Positions 7,207 through 15,177 of a stretch of 64,000 bases of DNA are shown in pieces. The notes beneath the pieces are model-generated. The model was not told where the DNA came from, made no database searches, and saw nothing but the letters and a program-made list of their open reading frames with translations. Position numbers and translations under genes: made by a program. Positions within the stretch are counted from its first letter, which is position 1; each line of letters starts with the position of its first letter. The DNA comes from an uncultured Clostridia bacterium (GTDB taxonomy: Bacteria > Bacillota > Clostridia > Christensenellales > Borkfalkiaceae), in NCBI GenBank assembly GCA_944368775.1, contig CALVXB010000009.1:1-64000 (forward strand), read 5' to 3'.

Positions 7207-8745
7207 TCAGCGCACGATCAGGCTCTTGCCCGTCATTTCTGCGGGAACGGGGATGCCCATCATCTCGAGGAGAGTGGGCGCAAGGTCCGCAAGCACGCCG
7301 CCCTCGCGCAGCTTGACGCCTTTGAGCGCGTCGCTGACGAGCACGACGGGCACGGGGTTGGTCGTGTGCGCGGTGAAGGGCGAGCCGTCCTCGGCGATCA
7401 TCTTGTCGGCGTTGCCGTGGTCTGCCGTCAGCAGCGCGCCGCCCCCCATCGAAAGGATCTTTTGCAGCACGCGGTCGACGCACTCGTCGACGGTCGCGAC
7501 AGCCTTTTCGGCGGCTTCCAGAACGCCGGTATGCCCGACCATGTCGCAGTTGGCGTAGTTGAGGATCATCACGTCGTATTCGCCCGTCGAAAGCTGTTCG
7601 AGCACTTTATCCGTCACTTCGTAAGCGCTCATCTCGGGCTTCAGATCGTACGTCGCCACCTTCGGGGAAGGCACGAGCACGCGCACTTCGTTCGCGTTGG
7701 GCGCTTCGACGCCGCCGTTGAAGAAGAAGGTCACGTGCGCATACTTTTCCGTCTCGGCGATGCGCAGCTGCTTCTTACCGAGGGAGGCGAGATATTCGCC
7801 CAGCGTGTTCTTCAAACTCTGCGGCTTAAAGGCGACCTGCACGTGCGCAAACGTCGCGTCGTACTGCGTGAAGCAGACATAATACGGGGCGAGGTAGCCC
7901 GTCTTGCGCTCAAAGCCGCTGAAATCGGGCTCGGTGAAGGCGCGGGTGATCTCGCGGGCGCGGTCGGGGCGGAAGTTGAAGAAGATGATGCTGTCGCCCT
8001 GCTCTACCAGCGCGACGGGCTTGCCCCCTTCGACCACGTTGGTCGGCAGGATGAACTCGTCCGTCACGTCCTTCGTATAGGACTCTTCGATGGCGGCCGC
8101 CGCGTCCTCCGCAGCGATGCCGTTGCCGAGGGTGAGCATCTCATACGCCTTGACGACGCGCTCCCAACGGTTGTCGCGGTCCATCGCATAGTAACGCCCG
8201 CACACGGAAGCGACTTTGCCGACGCCGATCTTGTCCATCTCCGCCTGCAGGTCGCGGACAAAACCCGCGCCGGACGTCGGCGACACGTCGCGGCCGTCCA
8301 TAAAGCAATGGACAAACACGTCCGAAAGCCCCTCGCGCTTGCACATTTCGAGCAAAGCATACAAGTGGGTGTTGTGGCTGTGCACGCCGCCGTCGGAAAG
8401 AAGGCCCCAAATGTGCAGCTTCTTGCCGTTCTTCTTCGCGTTTTCCATCGCACCCAGCAGCGCCTCGTTGCGGAAGAACTCGCCGTCTTGGATCTCCTTC
8501 GTGATCTTCGTCAGTTCCTGATAGACGATGCGTCCGGCGCCCATGTTCAGGTGCCCGACCTCAGAGTTGCCCATCTGCCCGTCCGGCAGGCCGACGCTCA
8601 TGCCGCTCGCGCCAAGCTGCGAAGAAGGGTATTCCGCCGCGTAGCGGCGGACGTTCGGGCTGCCCTCGAGGGCGATCGCGTTACCGACCGTCTCCTTGCT
8701 GATGCCATAGCCGTCCATGATGATGATCGCATACGGTTTTTTCAT
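7207..8745 (-). CDS. gpmI: 2,3-bisphosphoglycerate-independent phosphoglycerate mutase
   Basis: Interconverts 3- and 2-phosphoglycerate in glycolysis using two Mn ions. Full length (512 residues) with the alkaline-phosphatase-type core: MDGYGI near the N-terminus, the phospho-serine motif GNSEVGHLNMGAGR (about 60-73), FMDGRD, NFRPDRAREITR and the metal ligands of TADHGNADKM (about 440-449). The gene has its own promoter. It belongs with tpiA and pgk, which lie upstream on the same strand but are separated from it by the XRE gene on the opposite strand. Confidence 0.97.
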   Translation of the reverse strand: MKKPYAIIIMDGYGISKETVGNAIALEGSPNVRRYAAEYPSSQLGASGMSVGLPDGQMGNSEVGHLNMGAGRIVYQELTKITKEIQDGEFFRNEALLGAMENAKKNGKKLHIWGLLSDGGVHSHNTHLYALLEMCKREGLSDVFVHCFMDGRDVSPTSGAGFVRDLQAEMDKIGVGKVASVCGRYYAMDRDNRWERVVKAYEMLTLGNGIAAEDAAAAIEESYTKDVTDEFILPTNVVEGGKPVALVEQGDSIIFFNFRPDRAREITRAFTEPDFSGFERKTGYLAPYYVCFTQYDATFAHVQVAFKPQSLKNTLGEYLASLGKKQLRIAETEKYAHVTFFFNGGVEAPNANEVRVLVPSPKVATYDLKPEMSAYEVTDKVLEQLSTGEYDVMILNYANCDMVGHTGVLEAAEKAVATVDECVDRVLQKILSMGGGALLTADHGNADKMIAEDGSPFTAHTTNPVPVVLVSDALKGVKLREGGVLADLAPTLLEMMGIPVPAEMTGKSLIVR

Positions 8746-8781
8746 AGTTTTGGTACCTCACGTACATTCTTTTTCGTAAAC

Positions 8782-8810
8782 ATTATAGCGTATTTTTCCG
8801 AAATTGGCAA
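8782..8810 (-). promoter_or_regulatory. gpmI promoter
   Basis: Minus strand: -35 TTGCCA (8810-8805), 17-bp spacer, -10 TATAAT (8787-8782). Leader of about 35 nt before the gpmI ATG. Confidence 0.8.
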
Positions 8811-8939
8811 GCGAGCGACGCATACTGCCCAAGTTTTTTATGTCGCCGTTTGCGGCGCTTTTTATCGACGCTTTTCGCAATTTTTTCTACTCTTCGTATT
8901 TCTCATTTTCATGAAGCCAAAAGAATAACGTTTTGGGAG

Positions 8940-8963
8940 TTTCTGTATTATAATCGACAGAAA
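8940..8963. promoter_or_regulatory. inverted repeat, possible operator
   Basis: TTTCTGT and ACAGAAA are exact inverted copies separated by 10 bp, in an AT-rich stretch about 50 bp upstream of the XRE gene's -35 box. HTH_3 repressors often bind such sites near their own promoter; that role is inferred. The remaining non-coding sequence from 8821 to 9235 shows only this site, the promoter below and a long AT-rich leader. Confidence 0.4.
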
Positions 8964-9012
8964 TCGTATTATTGTATGGAAATATAACTCGCAAAATACA
9001 AATATATTTCGC

Positions 9013-9041
9013 TTGACAATATAAACAAAAAATGTTAATAT
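9013..9041 (+). promoter_or_regulatory. promoter of the XRE-family gene
   Basis: Consensus -35 TTGACA (9013-9018), 17-bp spacer, -10 TAATAT (9036-9041). Transcription would start near 9048, leaving a leader of roughly 190 nt before the coding sequence. Confidence 0.75.
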
Positions 9042-9235
9042 GAATCAAAAGAATGATGAAATAAATATACAGCGTTATAAAATATGGGGTATGTAGTGAG
9101 ATGTTTTGCGCCCGTAAAAGTTCCGCTTTGCAGCGGCATTGCCCCGGCGTGCGGATATTCCGCATTTCTTTTCTGCAGATCCCGGTGTATTAAAATGCTC
9201 TCGCATCTTAAAATTCAGCGCATCGGAAGGATATA

Positions 9236-9568
9236 ATGGTTATGTTTGCAAAAATCTTAAAAACTCTGCGCAAAGAGAACGACACGACTCAATGCGAATT
9301 GGCCGAACGGCTCGGCGTCAAGCAGTCTACGGTCAGCAGCTGGGAGATCGGCCGCTCTCGCCCGACTTTCGAACAGGTCATCGAGATCTCGAACATCTTC
9401 AATACCTCGACCGACTATCTGCTCGGCAAAGCCGACAATGACAATAATTATGTCTATACCGACAACAAGACCTTGCAGAATTTTTATGTCGACTTCAGCA
9501 AGTTGTCCAAGGCGGAACAGAATTTTATCGTCAAGGCGATCCATTCGTACGTTGACAATAAAAACTGA
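9236..9568 (+). CDS. XRE-family transcriptional regulator
   Basis: A 110-residue protein with an N-terminal HTH_3 domain (about residues 5-62: LKTLRKENDTTQCELAERLG, VKQSTVSSWEIGRSRP, STDYLLG) and a short, unrecognised C-terminal region. AAGGA stands upstream; ATG at 9236 or the second ATG at 9242 could be used. It is the only plus-strand gene between gpmI and tpiA, has lower G+C than its neighbours and is flanked by a very AT-rich leader, so it may be a later arrival. Target genes are unknown; control of the flanking glycolytic genes is only a possibility. Confidence 0.85.
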   Translation: MVMFAKILKTLRKENDTTQCELAERLGVKQSTVSSWEIGRSRPTFEQVIEISNIFNTSTDYLLGKADNDNNYVYTDNKTLQNFYVDFSKLSKAEQNFIVKAIHSYVDNKN

Positions 9569-9592
9569 CTCCCTGCCCTTTCAAATCGAAGC

Positions 9593-9636
9593 AGAAAACA
9601 GCCCGCAACAACGCGTTGCGGGCTGTTTACTTTTTA
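9593..9636. terminator. bidirectional terminator between XRE gene and tpiA
   Basis: A 14-bp perfect stem AAACAGCCCGCAAC / GTTGCGGGCTGTTT with loop AACGC (9596-9628), followed by TACTTTTT on the plus strand and an A-rich side that gives T residues on the minus strand. It serves both convergent genes and touches the tpiA stop codon. Confidence 0.85.
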
Positions 9637-10380
9637 CTTGTCGAAATGAACGATGACGGAGAAGTCTTCCGCCTTGAGGGAGGCGCCGCCGATAAGGCCG
9701 CCGTCGATCTCGGGCATCGCCATCAGTTCTTTGCAATTTTTGGCGTTCATGCTGCCGCCGTATTGGATGCGCACCTTTTCTGCGCAGTTCGGGCAGAACA
9801 CCTCCGCGCACGTCTTACGGATAAAGCCGATGGTCTCGTTCGCCTGTTCGGCCGTCGCCGTCTTGCCGGTGCCGATCGCCCAGATGGGCTCATACGCGAT
9901 GACGATCTTCGAGATGTCGTCCAACCCCTTGAAGCCCTCGCGGATCTGCACGTCGAGGACGGCTTCCGTCTTGCCCGTCTCGCGCTCTTCGAGGCTCTCG
10001 CCGATGCAGACGATGGGCGTCAGCCCCGCCGCGAGCGCCGCGTGCATGCGCTTGTTGACCGTCTCGTCCGTCTCACCAAAATATTGGCGGCGTTCGCTGT
10101 GGCCGATGATGACGTACTCTACGCCGTATTCCTTGAGCATCGCCGCGGAGATCTCGCCGGTGTAGGCGCCCTTTTCCGCAAAGTGCACGTTCTGCGCGCC
10201 GAGGTGGATGTTGCTCCCCTTCAGCGCCTCGGCAACTGCCGGGATGTCGGTGAACGGCACGCAGACGACCACGTCGCACGAAGCATCGCCGACCAGCGGT
10301 TTGAGCGCCTCGACGAGGCGGACGCCCTCGGCGGCGGTGTTGTTCATTTTCCAGTTTCCTGCAATGATCGCTTTACGCAT
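9634..10380 (-). CDS. tpiA: triose-phosphate isomerase
   Basis: TIM-barrel enzyme interconverting dihydroxyacetone phosphate and glyceraldehyde 3-phosphate. At 248 residues it is full length. Catalytic residues are visible: Asn/Lys in AGNWKMNN (about 8-15), His in IIGHSERR and Glu in [14 protein letters not shown], the start of the mobile loop. It lies 71 bp downstream of pgk on the same strand, most likely in one transcript, and ends at a bidirectional terminator shared with the XRE gene. Confidence 0.98.
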   Translation of the reverse strand: MRKAIIAGNWKMNNTAAEGVRLVEALKPLVGDASCDVVVCVPFTDIPAVAEALKGSNIHLGAQNVHFAEKGAYTGEISAAMLKEYGVEYVIIGHSERRQYFGETDETVNKRMHAALAAGLTPIVCIGESLEERETGKTEAVLDVQIREGFKGLDDISKIVIAYEPIWAIGTGKTATAEQANETIGFIRKTCAEVFCPNCAEKVRIQYGGSMNAKNCKELMAMPEIDGGLIGGASLKAEDFSVIVHFDK

Positions 10381-10414
10381 AATTTATTTCTCCGTTGAAA
10401 AAATCGAAAGGATC

Positions 10415-10436
10415 CCCGCCCGCAAATGCGGGCGGG
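10415..10436 (-). other. GC-rich hairpin between pgk and tpiA
   Basis: Perfect 10-bp stem CCCGCCCGCA / TGCGGGCGGG with a two-base loop. On the minus strand it is followed by ATCCTTTCGATTTTTTC, so the T-run is offset by about 10 nt. It may cause partial termination or protect the pgk 3' end; a full terminator is unlikely. Confidence 0.55.
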
Positions 10437-10451
10437 AATCTCTTATGTCTG

Positions 10452-11771
10452 TCAGTCTTTGTCGTTGAGGCAGGCGATGCCGGGGAGCACCTTGCCTTCC
10501 ATCAGCTCGAGGGACGCGCCGCCGCCGGTGGAAATGTGCGACATCTTGTCCGCAAAGCCGAGCTGCTGCACGGCCGCCGCGCTGTCGCCGCCGCCGATGA
10601 TCGTGGTCGCACCCTCCGCGTCCGCCATCGCCTGCGCGATCGCGATCGTGCCCTTGGCGAGGATCGGGTTCTCGAATACGCCCATCGGGCCGTTCCAGAC
10701 GACCGTCTTGGCGCCCTTGATCGCGTCCGCAAACAGCTTGCGGGTCTCCTCGCCGATGTCGAGGCCCTCCATGTCGGCGGGGATCTCGCTGACCTTCACC
10801 GTCTTGACCTCGATGGGAGCGTCGATCGGGTTGGGGAAGTCCGCCGCGATGACGGTGTCGACGGGGAGAAGCAGCTGCTTGCCCGTCTCTTTCGCCTTCT
10901 CGATCATGTTCTTGCAGTATTCGATCTTCTCGTCGTCGACGAGCGATTTGCCGATCTCGTAGCCCTGCGCTTTGAGGAAGGTATAAGCCATGCCGCCGCC
11001 GATGATCAGCGTGTCGCACTTGTTGAGCAGGTTGGAGATGACGTTGAGCTTATCTGCGACCTTCGCGCCGCCCAAAACGGCGACGAACGGATGCACGGGG
11101 TTGTCGAGCGAGTCGCCCATCACCTCGAGCTCCTTCTGGATGAGGAAGCCGCAGACGGCCGTCTTGACCAGGCCGTACTCGACGATCGCCGCGGTGGACG
11201 CGTGCGAGCGGTGCGCGGTGCCGAAGGCATCGTTGACGTAGATATCGCAGAAGGAAGCGAGCTTTTTGCAGAACTCGAGGTCTCTGCCCTCTTCGCCCGC
11301 GGTGAAGCGGGTGTTTTCGAGCAGCACGCACTCGCCTTCTTTAAGGGCGGCGACTTTTGCCTGCGCGTCGGGGCCGACGGTATCCGCGGCAAATGCCACT
11401 TTATTGTCGAGCAGCTGGTTGAGTCTGTCAGCGACCGCTTTGAGGGAGAACTTGACGGGGTCGTTCTTCTTTGCCTTGGCAATGTACTCCTCCGTCGCCT
11501 TCGCCTGCTCTTCGGCGGGAAGCGCCTCGACAGCCTTCTTTTCCTTCTTGTTGAGCTTCACTTTCTCGTCGAAGATATTGTGCGGCTTGCCCATGTGCGA
11601 GCAAAGCACGACCTTCGCATTGTGCTCCATCAAATACTTGATGGTGGGAAGCGCGCCCATGATGCGGTTCTCGTCGGTGATCTTGCCGTCCTTCATCGGG
11701 ACGTTAAAATCACAGCGCACGAGAACGCGCTTGCCGGTGACGTCAACATCGGTGACAGACTTCTTGTTCAT
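10452..11771 (-). CDS. pgk: phosphoglycerate kinase
   Basis: Transfers the acyl phosphate of 1,3-bisphosphoglycerate to ADP. Signature [11 protein letters not shown] is near the N-terminus, GGAKVADK in mid-protein and GGGDSAA near the C-terminus. The protein has 439 residues, about 45 more than usual. The extra part is a Lys/Glu-rich segment after [11 protein letters not shown] (about residues 62-110), where other PGKs have a short loop before YSLKPVA. Start at 11771 has AAGGAG; the upstream in-frame ATG does not. First gene of the pgk-tpiA transcript, with a good promoter and a palindrome in the leader. Confidence 0.96.
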   Translation of the reverse strand: MNKKSVTDVDVTGKRVLVRCDFNVPMKDGKITDENRIMGALPTIKYLMEHNAKVVLCSHMGKPHNIFDEKVKLNKKEKKAVEALPAEEQAKATEEYIAKAKKNDPVKFSLKAVADRLNQLLDNKVAFAADTVGPDAQAKVAALKEGECVLLENTRFTAGEEGRDLEFCKKLASFCDIYVNDAFGTAHRSHASTAAIVEYGLVKTAVCGFLIQKELEVMGDSLDNPVHPFVAVLGGAKVADKLNVISNLLNKCDTLIIGGGMAYTFLKAQGYEIGKSLVDDEKIEYCKNMIEKAKETGKQLLLPVDTVIAADFPNPIDAPIEVKTVKVSEIPADMEGLDIGEETRKLFADAIKGAKTVVWNGPMGVFENPILAKGTIAIAQAMADAEGATTIIGGGDSAAAVQQLGFADKMSHISTGGGASLELMEGKVLPGIACLNDKD

Positions 11772-11783
11772 AGCGATATCTCC

Positions 11784-11807
11784 TTGTATGGATTTATTTC
11801 CATACAA
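11784..11807. promoter_or_regulatory. palindrome at the pgk transcription start / leader hairpin
   Basis: TTGTATGG and CCATACAA are perfect inverted repeats separated by 8 bp. They lie between the pgk -10 box and its ribosome site. The element could be a repressor operator at the start point or, in RNA, a stem-loop next to the AAGGAG. Confidence 0.55.
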
Positions 11808-11808
11808 T

Positions 11809-11837
11809 ATGATATACCTTTTTCCCTCTTTTGTCAA
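11809..11837 (-). promoter_or_regulatory. pgk promoter
   Basis: Minus strand: -35 TTGACA (11837-11832), 17-bp spacer, -10 TATCAT (11814-11809). Transcript would start near 11802, inside the palindrome at 11784-11807. Confidence 0.7.
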
Positions 11838-11879
11838 GGGAAAAGAAAAAATCGTGCCGCGCGCGGGCAGATTTTTCCG

Positions 11880-12389
11880 CTATTTTTTTGCGCCGTTCGC
11901 CTCGCCGCCCTGCGTCAGGCTGCCCGCGCGCTGCGACGCGGCATAGCCGCACTGCCGCCACGCCTCGTAGACGGCGACGGCGACCGAGTTGGAGAGGTTG
12001 AGCGAGCGGATCTCGCCCAGCATCGGAAGGCGCACGCAGCTGTCGTAATGCACGGCGAGCAGCGGCTCGGGCAGCCCCTTGGTCTCCTTGCCGAATACGA
12101 GAAAGTCCCCCTCCCGATACTGCACGTCGCTGTGCGTCTTTGCCGCCTTCGTCGAAAAGAAAAAGAAGCGCGCTTCGGGGAACGCGGCGAACACTTCGTC
12201 GACGCAGTCATAAAAAGAAATGTCGACGAAGTGCCAATAATCCAGCCCCGCACGCTTGAGATATTTGTCAGAAACTTCAAACCCGAGCGGGCGCACGAGG
12301 TGCAGCTTGCACCCCGTCGCCGCGCAGGTGCGCACGATGTTGCCGGTGTTCTGCGGGATCTCCGGCTCGACCAAAACAATATTGAACAT
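11880..12389 (-). CDS. trmL: tRNA (cytidine/uridine-34 2'-O)-methyltransferase, SPOUT family
   Basis: A 169-residue SpoU/TrmH-type trefoil-knot methyltransferase, the size of TrmL (YibK/CspR), which methylates the wobble base of two leucine tRNAs with SAM. Motifs: IPQNTGNIVRTCAATG (motif 1), FGKETKGLPE (motif 2) and IRSLNLSNSVAVAVYE (motif 3), with LVRPLGFEVS typical of the subfamily. Start at 12389 has AGGTG upstream; a longer in-frame ORF from 12437 has no ribosome site. It stands alone between pgk and the scp genes. Confidence 0.92.
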   Translation of the reverse strand: MFNIVLVEPEIPQNTGNIVRTCAATGCKLHLVRPLGFEVSDKYLKRAGLDYWHFVDISFYDCVDEVFAAFPEARFFFFSTKAAKTHSDVQYREGDFLVFGKETKGLPEPLLAVHYDSCVRLPMLGEIRSLNLSNSVAVAVYEAWRQCGYAASQRAGSLTQGGEANGAKK

Positions 12390-12476
12390 ATCAATTTCAC
12401 CTCTGCCGCAACGTACGGCTTCTCTGCAAAATGCCATATGCGAGATTTTTTGCGGCCTTACATAATCTGAAAATGC

Positions 12477-12505
12477 TTGACTTATTTTTTGAAAAAAAGT
12501 ATAAT
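12477..12505 (+). promoter_or_regulatory. promoter of an orphan plus-strand transcript
   Basis: -35 TTGACT (12477-12482), 17-bp spacer, -10 TATAAT (12500-12505). No protein gene follows on this strand; a strong terminator ends the unit at 12633. Confidence 0.75.
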
Positions 12506-12511
12506 AAAATA

Positions 12512-12633
12512 GATTTTTCGGAAAAAGCCTCAGACTTTTCCAATTTTTTCATCTTCGATTACACTCACTACCCATATTTTTTCTCATTTGTTTTAGGAGG
12601 GCGGCACGCCGTGAGGCGCGCCGCCCTCTTTTT
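12512..12633 (+). ncRNA. candidate small RNA (about 120 nt)
   Basis: Between divergent minus-strand genes there is a complete plus-strand unit: a near-consensus promoter, about 85 nt of U-rich sequence and a strong intrinsic terminator. A small internal hairpin (GGAAAAAG / CTTTTCC followed by AATTTTTT, about 12530-12560) may be a second, weaker stop. No credible ORF with a ribosome site is present and I recognise no known RNA family. It is divergent to trmL and convergent with scpB. Existence of the transcript is inferred from signals only. Confidence 0.5.
12597..12633 (+). terminator. intrinsic terminator of the orphan transcript
   Basis: Stem GAGGGCGGC-A-CGCC / GGCG-C-GCCGCCCTC (13 pairs, one A-C mismatch), GTGA loop, then TTTTT. 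Oriented for the plus strand; the reverse side has no T-run. Confidence 0.8.
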
Positions 12634-12708
12634 CACCTTCCATACAAAAATAGTATGTTTATTCGTCATTTGTGCGCGATGACGCATGATGCGCACCCGC
12701 AGGCGATG

Positions 12709-12740
12709 AAAAAGCCGGGCAAAGCCAATGCCCGCCCGGC
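12709..12740 (-). terminator. intrinsic terminator after scpB
   Basis: Minus strand: stem GCCGGGC / GCCCGGC with a 13-nt loop, then TTTTT. It closes the site-2 protease-scpA-scpB unit about 80 bp past the scpB stop. Confidence 0.75.
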
Positions 12741-12818
12741 CAACGCGCAGGACCGAAAAAGCGCGCCGCTGCGGGCGCTTCGCCCGCAAGATCGTGCGGC
12801 TGCGGCAACCGAGAAAAT

Positions 12819-13529
12819 TCACTCGATCTTGATGATGTCGCCCTCGTCCAAATCGCGCAAAAAGTCGGGCAGCTCTTCGCCGCTCTCCGGCTGCGCCGCC
12901 GCCTCGCCCTGCTCCTTCGCGGCATCCGCCCCCTTCTCTTCCCCTTCGTCGACGTACACGTTGTCGGCATAGAGGTACGAGTCCGGCTCCTCGCCGCGCA
13001 GCTTGGAGATGTTTTCCATCAGCTCGTCGTAATCGGGCAAGTCTTCGATGCTGCTCAGGCGGAATCGCTTGAGGAAGTTGTCCGTCGTCCCGTACAAGAT
13101 GGGCCGCCCCACCGCGTCCTTTCGGCCGACCGGCTCGATCATCTTCAAATCGAGCAGCGTGTGGATCGCATAGTCGCAGTTGAGGCCGCGCAGCTCTTCG
13201 AGCTCCCCCTTGGTGATGGGCTGCTTGTAGGCGATGATCGCCGAGCACTCGAGGATGGTCTTGGTAAACTCGCGCTCTTTGATGGGGTTGAGCACGGCGG
13301 ACACATAGTCTTTATAGGCGGGATTGCTGGAAAGCTGCAATTTTTTGTTAAAGGAAAGCAGGCGCACGCCGCCCTGCTCGCCGTAGCGCTCGCGCAGTTT
13401 GTCGGCGGCCGCGCGCACCTCCCCCTCGCTCACCCCCAATTTTTCGGCGATGAGCGCGACGGGAACGGGGTTGCCCGCCGCAAATAATATGCTTTCCAGA
13501 ATATCACTCAAATTCTCCAAATTCTCCAA
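12819..13529 (-). CDS. scpB: segregation and condensation protein B
   Basis: Kleisin-associated subunit of the Smc-ScpA-ScpB condensin that compacts and separates chromosomes. Two winged-helix domains cover about residues 1-80 and 90-165 (ILFAAGNPVPVALIAEKLG; ECSAIIAYKQPITKGELEELRG; GRPILYGTTDNFLKRF). The 236 residues exceed the usual 180-200 by an acidic, low-complexity C-terminal tail ending DEGDIIKIE. It overlaps scpA by 26 bp and is last in its operon. Confidence 0.95.
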   Translation of the reverse strand: MENLENLSDILESILFAAGNPVPVALIAEKLGVSEGEVRAAADKLRERYGEQGGVRLLSFNKKLQLSSNPAYKDYVSAVLNPIKEREFTKTILECSAIIAYKQPITKGELEELRGLNCDYAIHTLLDLKMIEPVGRKDAVGRPILYGTTDNFLKRFRLSSIEDLPDYDELMENISKLRGEEPDSYLYADNVYVDEGEEKGADAAKEQGEAAAQPESGEELPDFLRDLDEGDIIKIE

Positions 13530-14295
13530 ACGATTCCTCCTCGCTGTGTTCTGGGTTGTAGCGGATGACGATGCGGCCGAAAGTCTCGTCCTGCTCGGCC
13601 TTGACGTATTGATGCTTGAGCAGCTCTAAAAGCGCCTGAAAGGTGGTGATGATCTCGCTCTTTCCCGCGTTCGGCGAAAACAATTCATCGAAATCGACGC
13701 CGTCGCGCTCCTCCACCGCGCGGCAGATGTATGCGGCGCGGTCGGGGATGGTGTACACTTCCTTCGGGATCTCGCGCTGCGCCGTCTCGTCCTTGCGCTG
13801 CGCCTCGCGGCGAAGCATGAGGTCGGTAAACGCCTTCAAGAGGCCGTCCAAATTGAAGTCGCGGTAGACGATCTTCGCCTCGCCGACGTCTTTATCGGGC
13901 GGCTTGAAGTAAAAACCGACCGTCTCCAGCTCTTTGAGTTTGGCGCTCTCCTCTTTGAGCATTTTATACTCTTCGAGGGCGCGGATGAGCACCGCCTCGC
14001 CGTCCTCCTCGTCGGGCTCCGGTTCGACGAGAGCGGGCACGAGGCTCTTCGACTTGATCTCGAGGATGGTCGAGGCGATGGCGAGGTACTCGCTCGCCTT
14101 GTCGATGTCGATGTACGGCAAGCCGTTCATGTAGTCGAGGAACTGTTCGGTCACTTTGGAGACAAAGACGTCTTTGATCTCCACCTTTTCCTGCTTGATC
14201 AAAAAGAGCAGCAGATCGAGCGGGCCTTCGAAGTTGTCCAGCACCGTCGTGTAATCGACGACCGATTCAAAATTTTTCGCGGGATCGTTAGACAT
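13504..14295 (-). CDS. scpA: segregation and condensation protein A (kleisin)
   Basis: Kleisin that bridges the two Smc heads. The 263-residue sequence has the family start FEGPLDLLLFLIKQEKVEIKD cut short here as FEGPLDLLLFLI plus DVFVSKVTEQFLDYM, then a helical middle and a C-terminal winged helix (FQALLELLKHQYVKAEQDETFGRIVI). It overlaps the protease gene upstream by 8 bp and scpB downstream by 26 bp, so the three are translationally coupled. This protease-scpA-scpB order is common in Firmicutes. Confidence 0.96.
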   Translation of the reverse strand: MSNDPAKNFESVVDYTTVLDNFEGPLDLLLFLIKQEKVEIKDVFVSKVTEQFLDYMNGLPYIDIDKASEYLAIASTILEIKSKSLVPALVEPEPDEEDGEAVLIRALEEYKMLKEESAKLKELETVGFYFKPPDKDVGEAKIVYRDFNLDGLLKAFTDLMLRREAQRKDETAQREIPKEVYTIPDRAAYICRAVEERDGVDFDELFSPNAGKSEIITTFQALLELLKHQYVKAEQDETFGRIVIRYNPEHSEEESFGEFGEFE

Positions 14296-15016
14296 GGAAA
14301 ATCAACCCCCACAGCTGCATGATCGGCCAGCCGATCCAACCCGTCACATAGCGCATAATATAGCCGAGGACGTCGATATACCCGAAGATCATCGCGGCGA
14401 TATCCAGGGACGGATAGGAGAGCGCGAGGTCGCCGATATAGCGCGCTAAAATATGGATGCCGATCAGGATGAGCAGGATGATGCCGCCGTATTGCTGTAA
14501 AAAGCGGAATACCTTGCCGCGGCGGTGGTTGAGCGCCTGCACGAGCCGCCAACCGTCCAGCGGCGGCAGCGGGATGAGGTTGAACACACAAAACGACAGC
14601 GAATACAGGCACAAATACTCTGTAAATTCGCGCAGAAATTCGTTAAAAAAGACATAAGGCGTGTTCACATACTGCTTGACGAGCAAAAAGAGCGGGTAAA
14701 AGACGATCACGGACAGATAGTTCGCGACCACGCCCGCGACGGCGGTCAGCGCGAGCCCGCGCTTATAATTGCGAAAATTGTTCGGGTCGATCGGCACCGG
14801 CTTTGCCCAGCCGAACCCGGCAAAGGCGAACAGGACGAGGCCGAGGATGTCGAAATGCGCGAGCGGGTTGAGCGTCAGCCGCCTGTTCCACTTCGGGGTC
14901 GGGTCGCCGCACTTATAGGCGACGAAAGCATGCGCGAATTCGTGCAGTGTGAGGACGATGGTGACGGCGAGGAAGCTTGCGACAAGCCAGATCGCCCAAG
15001 AAAGAAAATCAGACAT
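14288..15016 (-). CDS. site-2 protease family membrane metallopeptidase (M50)
   Basis: Intramembrane zinc protease of the M50B/SREBP type. HEFAH near residue 25 supplies the zinc ligands and catalytic Glu inside the first helix; NLIPLPPLDG (about 146-155) supplies the third ligand Asp. About six hydrophobic segments cover the 242 residues. The substrate is not known; relatives cleave anti-sigma factors or signal-peptide remnants, and this short form without PDZ is often found beside scpA. The ATG lies 7 nt after a consensus -10 box and there is no Shine-Dalgarno sequence, so the mRNA is predicted to be leaderless. Confidence 0.92.
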   Translation of the reverse strand: MSDFLSWAIWLVASFLAVTIVLTLHEFAHAFVAYKCGDPTPKWNRRLTLNPLAHFDILGLVLFAFAGFGWAKPVPIDPNNFRNYKRGLALTAVAGVVANYLSVIVFYPLFLLVKQYVNTPYVFFNEFLREFTEYLCLYSLSFCVFNLIPLPPLDGWRLVQALNHRRGKVFRFLQQYGGIILLILIGIHILARYIGDLALSYPSLDIAAMIFGYIDVLGYIMRYVTGWIGWPIMQLWGLIFHV

Positions 15017-15022
15017 ACAAAA

Positions 15023-15051
15023 ATTATACTATACTCCCGAAAAAATTGCAA
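15023..15051 (-). promoter_or_regulatory. promoter of the site-2 protease-scpAB operon
   Basis: Minus strand: -35 TTGCAA (15051-15046), 17-bp spacer, -10 TATAAT (15028-15023). Only six bases separate the -10 box from the start codon A at 15016, so transcription should begin at or next to the ATG. Confidence 0.8.
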
Positions 15052-15128
15052 GGCAAATCGCAGATAAAAGAGTGCGAAAGGCCTGTGATGGCTGTGTGAA
15101 CGCAGCTTACACGCCGTTATTTGCGCAT

Positions 15129-15153
15129 TATGCCAGACATAGTACTATGCAAA
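15129..15153 (+). repeat. dispersed palindromic repeat, copy 2
   Basis: TATGCCAGA followed by the core palindrome CATAGTACTATG and CAAA. It lies 24 bp beyond the stop codon of the PanE-like gene, in the gap to the protease operon. Confidence 0.9.
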
Positions 15154-15177
15154 CACACAAAAAACGCGCGAAATCGC

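Noticed and set aside
8887..9165. 92-residue minus-strand frame in the AT-rich region before the XRE gene
   Set aside because: Low-complexity Ile/Tyr-rich translation, no ribosome site, and it covers the XRE promoter and leader.
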